Shown here piece after piece: positions 7,185-8,549 of a stretch of 8,549 nt of DNA (within the stretch, counting starts at the first letter, position 1; each line of letters starts with the position of its first letter). The notes under the pieces are model-generated. The model searched no databases. It was not told where the DNA came from and was given only the letters and a program-made list of their open reading frames with translations. The position numbers and the translations under genes are program-made. The DNA is taken from contig NVRZ01000121.1 in assembly GCA_002401055.1 (NCBI GenBank), positions 1 to 8,549 of the forward strand. Direction: 5' to 3'. This DNA is from Bacteroidota bacterium. GTDB lineage: Bacteria > Bacteroidota > Bacteroidia > NORP154.

Positions 7185-7192
7185 CAAATATA
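7185..7192 (-). promoter_or_regulatory. Bacteroidota-type -7 promoter element for msrA
   Basis: On the minus strand this reads TATATTTG, a perfect match to the TAnnTTTG -7 element of the Bacteroidota housekeeping sigma factor. Transcription would start near 7178, leaving a leader of about 22 bases before the msrA ATG. A TTTG lies upstream (7206-7209), but only 13 bases away instead of the usual 17-23, so the -33 element is weak or absent. It lies in the divergent gap between msrA and the formyltransferase gene. Confidence 0.5.
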
Positions 7193-7238
7193 ATGAGTTA
7201 AATTGCAAAGTATCCGCATAACTTGTTTGACATTAACT

Positions 7239-7805
7239 ATGAAGGTTCTGTTTCTTGGTAATATAGGATCACCTCTAATTGAGATACTAAAATCTTTTGG
7301 TGAGGAGGTAGTATCGTGTTCGATCAAACTGAATTTAATCTATATAGATGAAGTGAATCCAGATTATATCGTTAGCTATGGGTATCCATTTATTGTAAAG
7401 AAGGATGTGATACATGCGTATAGAGAGAGAATTATCAATCTTCACATTTCTTATCTGCCCTGGAACAGAGGATCTGATCCAGAGTTATGGAGCTTGGTTG
7501 ACAATACTCCGAAGGGTGTTTCTATTCATTATATGGATGCAGGTATTGACACAGGTGATTTGATTGTGCAATATGAAGTTGTTTGTAAACCTGATGATAC
7601 CTTGAGCGACTATTATGATCGGCTACATGAGACAATACTTGAACTCTTTAAAGAAAACTGGAGCGAAATTAAAACGGGAAGCTGTCAAAGAATGACTCAG
7701 CAGGGAGAGGGGTCATATCATAAATCTGTTGATAAGGAAATGATCGTACATCTAGTACAGTTGGGCGAAAAGACGCCGATTGCTTCTATTATTTCTGTTT
7801 CTTAG
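7239..7805 (+). CDS. Short stand-alone formyltransferase (Formyl_trans_N family)
   Basis: This 188-residue protein is a minimal formyltransferase domain that would transfer a formyl group from N10-formyltetrahydrofolate to an amine. The core is INLHISYLPWNRGSDP (residues 66-81), with catalytic Asn67 and His69, followed by KGVSIHYMDAGIDTGD (92-107), with catalytic Asp104. These correspond to the Asn/His/Asp set of Fmt and PurN. It lacks the C-terminal tRNA-binding domain of Fmt (usually over 300 residues), so it is unlikely to be methionyl-tRNA formyltransferase. The short form with VSYGYP and LPWNRG resembles sugar-amine N-formyltransferases from polysaccharide clusters, but no sugar-nucleotide genes are seen here. 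The ATG at 7239 is chosen because MKVLFLGNIG is a typical first beta strand; the frame is open to 7203, but the extra 12 residues look non-coding. It is divergent from msrA and followed by the DUF5916 gene on the same strand. Confidence 0.85.
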   Translation: MKVLFLGNIGSPLIEILKSFGEEVVSCSIKLNLIYIDEVNPDYIVSYGYPFIVKKDVIHAYRERIINLHISYLPWNRGSDPELWSLVDNTPKGVSIHYMDAGIDTGDLIVQYEVVCKPDDTLSDYYDRLHETILELFKENWSEIKTGSCQRMTQQGEGSYHKSVDKEMIVHLVQLGEKTPIASIISVS

Positions 7806-7815
7806 CGAGCCCATA

Positions 7816-7835
7816 AATTGTTAACAATTGTTAAG
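7816..7835. repeat. Overlapping palindromes / 10-base-period direct repeat, operator-like
   Basis: AATTGTTAA occurs twice, at 7816-7824 and 7826-7834, with a 10-base period, one turn of the helix. The arrangement makes two overlapping perfect 14-base palindromes: 7816-7829 (AATTGTTAACAATT) and 7821-7834 (TTAACAATTGTTAA). It lies 10 bases after the formyltransferase stop and 52 bases before the DUF5916 start. Neither palindrome leaves room for a hairpin loop, so a binding site for a dimeric regulator is more likely than a terminator. Base composition alone could also favour such a repeat in AT-rich intergenic DNA. Confidence 0.45.
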
Positions 7836-7886
7836 AAGCAAAACCCTGACAAGATCTTTCCGTAGTATTGGTTTTCTTTGTGTCTT

Positions 7887-8549
7887 ATGCGAATTATTCT
7901 AGCCTTCATATTGTTATCTCTGGGCAGCAACTCATTCGCGAATGATAGTATTGTCATTCGAAATCTGTCTGCATTGCGGATTGAACAAGCTCCAAAAATT
8001 GACGGTTATTTAGATGAGGATGTCTGGAAGGGAGCAGAAATAGCCACTGATTTTACCCAGGGCGAACCCAACCCGGGAGAAGCACCCAGTCAAAAAACAG
8101 AAGTACGTGTTCTTTATGATGATGAAGCGATCTACATAGGAGCTATTATGTATGATGTCTCGGCGGATAGCATCATGCGGCAGCTGAGTAACAGAGATGA
8201 CGAAGGTAATACAGATGTCTTTGCAGTTATGTTTGATACTTATAACGATGATCAAAATGCCTACGGTTTCGTGGTTCATCCTACAGGTGTTCAGTGGGAC
8301 GCCAGGTATTCAGCTTCGCAAGGACAGGATGTGAGCTGGGATGCCGTATGGAAGAGTGAGGTAAGAATTGATTCTACCAATTGGTATGTGGAAATGAAAA
8401 TTCCTTATTCAGCTATCAGATTTTCTAAAGAGGATGTACAGGTATGGGGCATCAATTTTGGCAGGAAAATCAGGCGATTCAGAGAAATGAATTGGTGGAA
8501 TACTCTAAATCCGGAAATTGACGGTTTGGTAAACCAGTTTGGCCAGCTC
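7887..8549 (+). CDS. CBM9-like/DUF5916 domain surface protein, N-terminal part (3' end outside window)
   Basis: From the ATG at 7887 the frame is open for 221 codons to the last base of the window. Residues 1-18 form a signal peptide ending NSFA. Residues about 36-205 match the carbohydrate-binding family 9-like domain found at the start of DUF5916 proteins. In order these are IDGYLDEDVWKGA (38-50), DFTQGEPNPGE, QKTEVRVLYDDEAIYIGA (69-86), NRDDEGNTDVFAVMFDTYND (102-121), YGFVVHPTGVQWDARYS, SWDAVWKSEVRI, WYVEMKIPYSAIRF (166-179) and WGINFGRKIRR. Such proteins are usually 700-900 residues, with a C-terminal region thought to form an outer-membrane beta-barrel, which is not in this window. Despite the CBM9 label, carbohydrate binding has not been shown for most DUF5916 proteins, and the function is open. 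It follows the formyltransferase gene by 81 bases that contain an operator-like palindrome. Confidence 0.9.
   Translation, partial: MRIILAFILLSLGSNSFANDSIVIRNLSALRIEQAPKIDGYLDEDVWKGAEIATDFTQGEPNPGEAPSQKTEVRVLYDDEAIYIGAIMYDVSADSIMRQLSNRDDEGNTDVFAVMFDTYNDDQNAYGFVVHPTGVQWDARYSASQGQDVSWDAVWKSEVRIDSTNWYVEMKIPYSAIRFSKEDVQVWGINFGRKIRRFREMNWWNTLNPEIDGLVNQFGQL

Noticed and set aside
7058..7327. 89-residue minus-strand open frame across the msrA start and formyltransferase start
   Set aside because: It spans the divergent promoter gap and overlaps two well-supported genes; no domain is recognisable.
8010..8279. 89-residue minus-strand open frame opposite the DUF5916 gene
   Set aside because: It is antisense to the conserved CBM9-like domain, whose plus-strand frame is clearly coding.
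1..8549. CRISPR array, insertion sequence, tRNA/rRNA, phage or defence genes
   Set aside because: No regularly spaced repeats, transposase or integrase motifs, tRNA-like cloverleaf or known defence domains were seen; gaps between genes are short (at most 167 bases).

Overview
The window looks like chromosomal DNA of a Bacteroidota bacterium, probably flavobacterial or cytophagal and free-living. Two secreted proteins end in a type IX secretion (T9SS) C-terminal sorting domain, with a YPNP motif, a L-YD/YN-x-x-G-x-S segment and a G-x-Y/F-x-(I/V) ending. There is also a CBM9/DUF5916-type surface protein. The clearest promoter element matches the Bacteroidota -7 consensus TAnnTTTG, start codons mostly lack a strong Shine-Dalgarno sequence, and the DNA is moderately AT-rich. 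These are signs read from the sequence, not a database placement.

Layout. (1) 1-513, plus strand: the C-terminal part of a succinylglutamate desuccinylase/aspartoacylase-family zinc deacylase, cut by the window edge. (2) 516-7155, minus strand: a co-directional run of seven genes. In transcription order they are an exported MsrA lipoprotein, a T9SS-secreted SGNH-like protein, a class I SAM methyltransferase, a membrane-anchored SRPBCC protein, a PaaY-like left-handed beta-helix protein, a T9SS-secreted PHB-depolymerase/feruloyl-esterase-like hydrolase, and an unrecognised outer-membrane beta-barrel protein. The gaps are 167, 45, 18, 27, -4 and 51 bases, so the middle four (methyltransferase to esterase) look like one transcription unit. 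(3) 7239-8549, plus strand: a short stand-alone Formyl_trans_N protein, then the N-terminal part of a CBM9/DUF5916 protein that runs off the window. It is open to the last base.

Functional picture. Much of the content is cell-envelope or exported: MsrA repairs oxidised methionine outside the cytoplasm, two T9SS cargos act at the surface or outside, one beta-barrel sits in the outer membrane, and the DUF5916 protein is also envelope-associated. The methyltransferase, SRPBCC, PaaY-like and esterase genes are packed tightly enough to be co-expressed, but no shared pathway can be named from sequence alone. I see no mobile element, CRISPR array, RNA gene, phage gene or defence system. The window reads as ordinary chromosome with a few local details worth checking: a hairpin against a start codon, an overlapping palindrome array, a single in-frame stop between two adjacent genes, and an SGNH-like protein with altered catalytic blocks.
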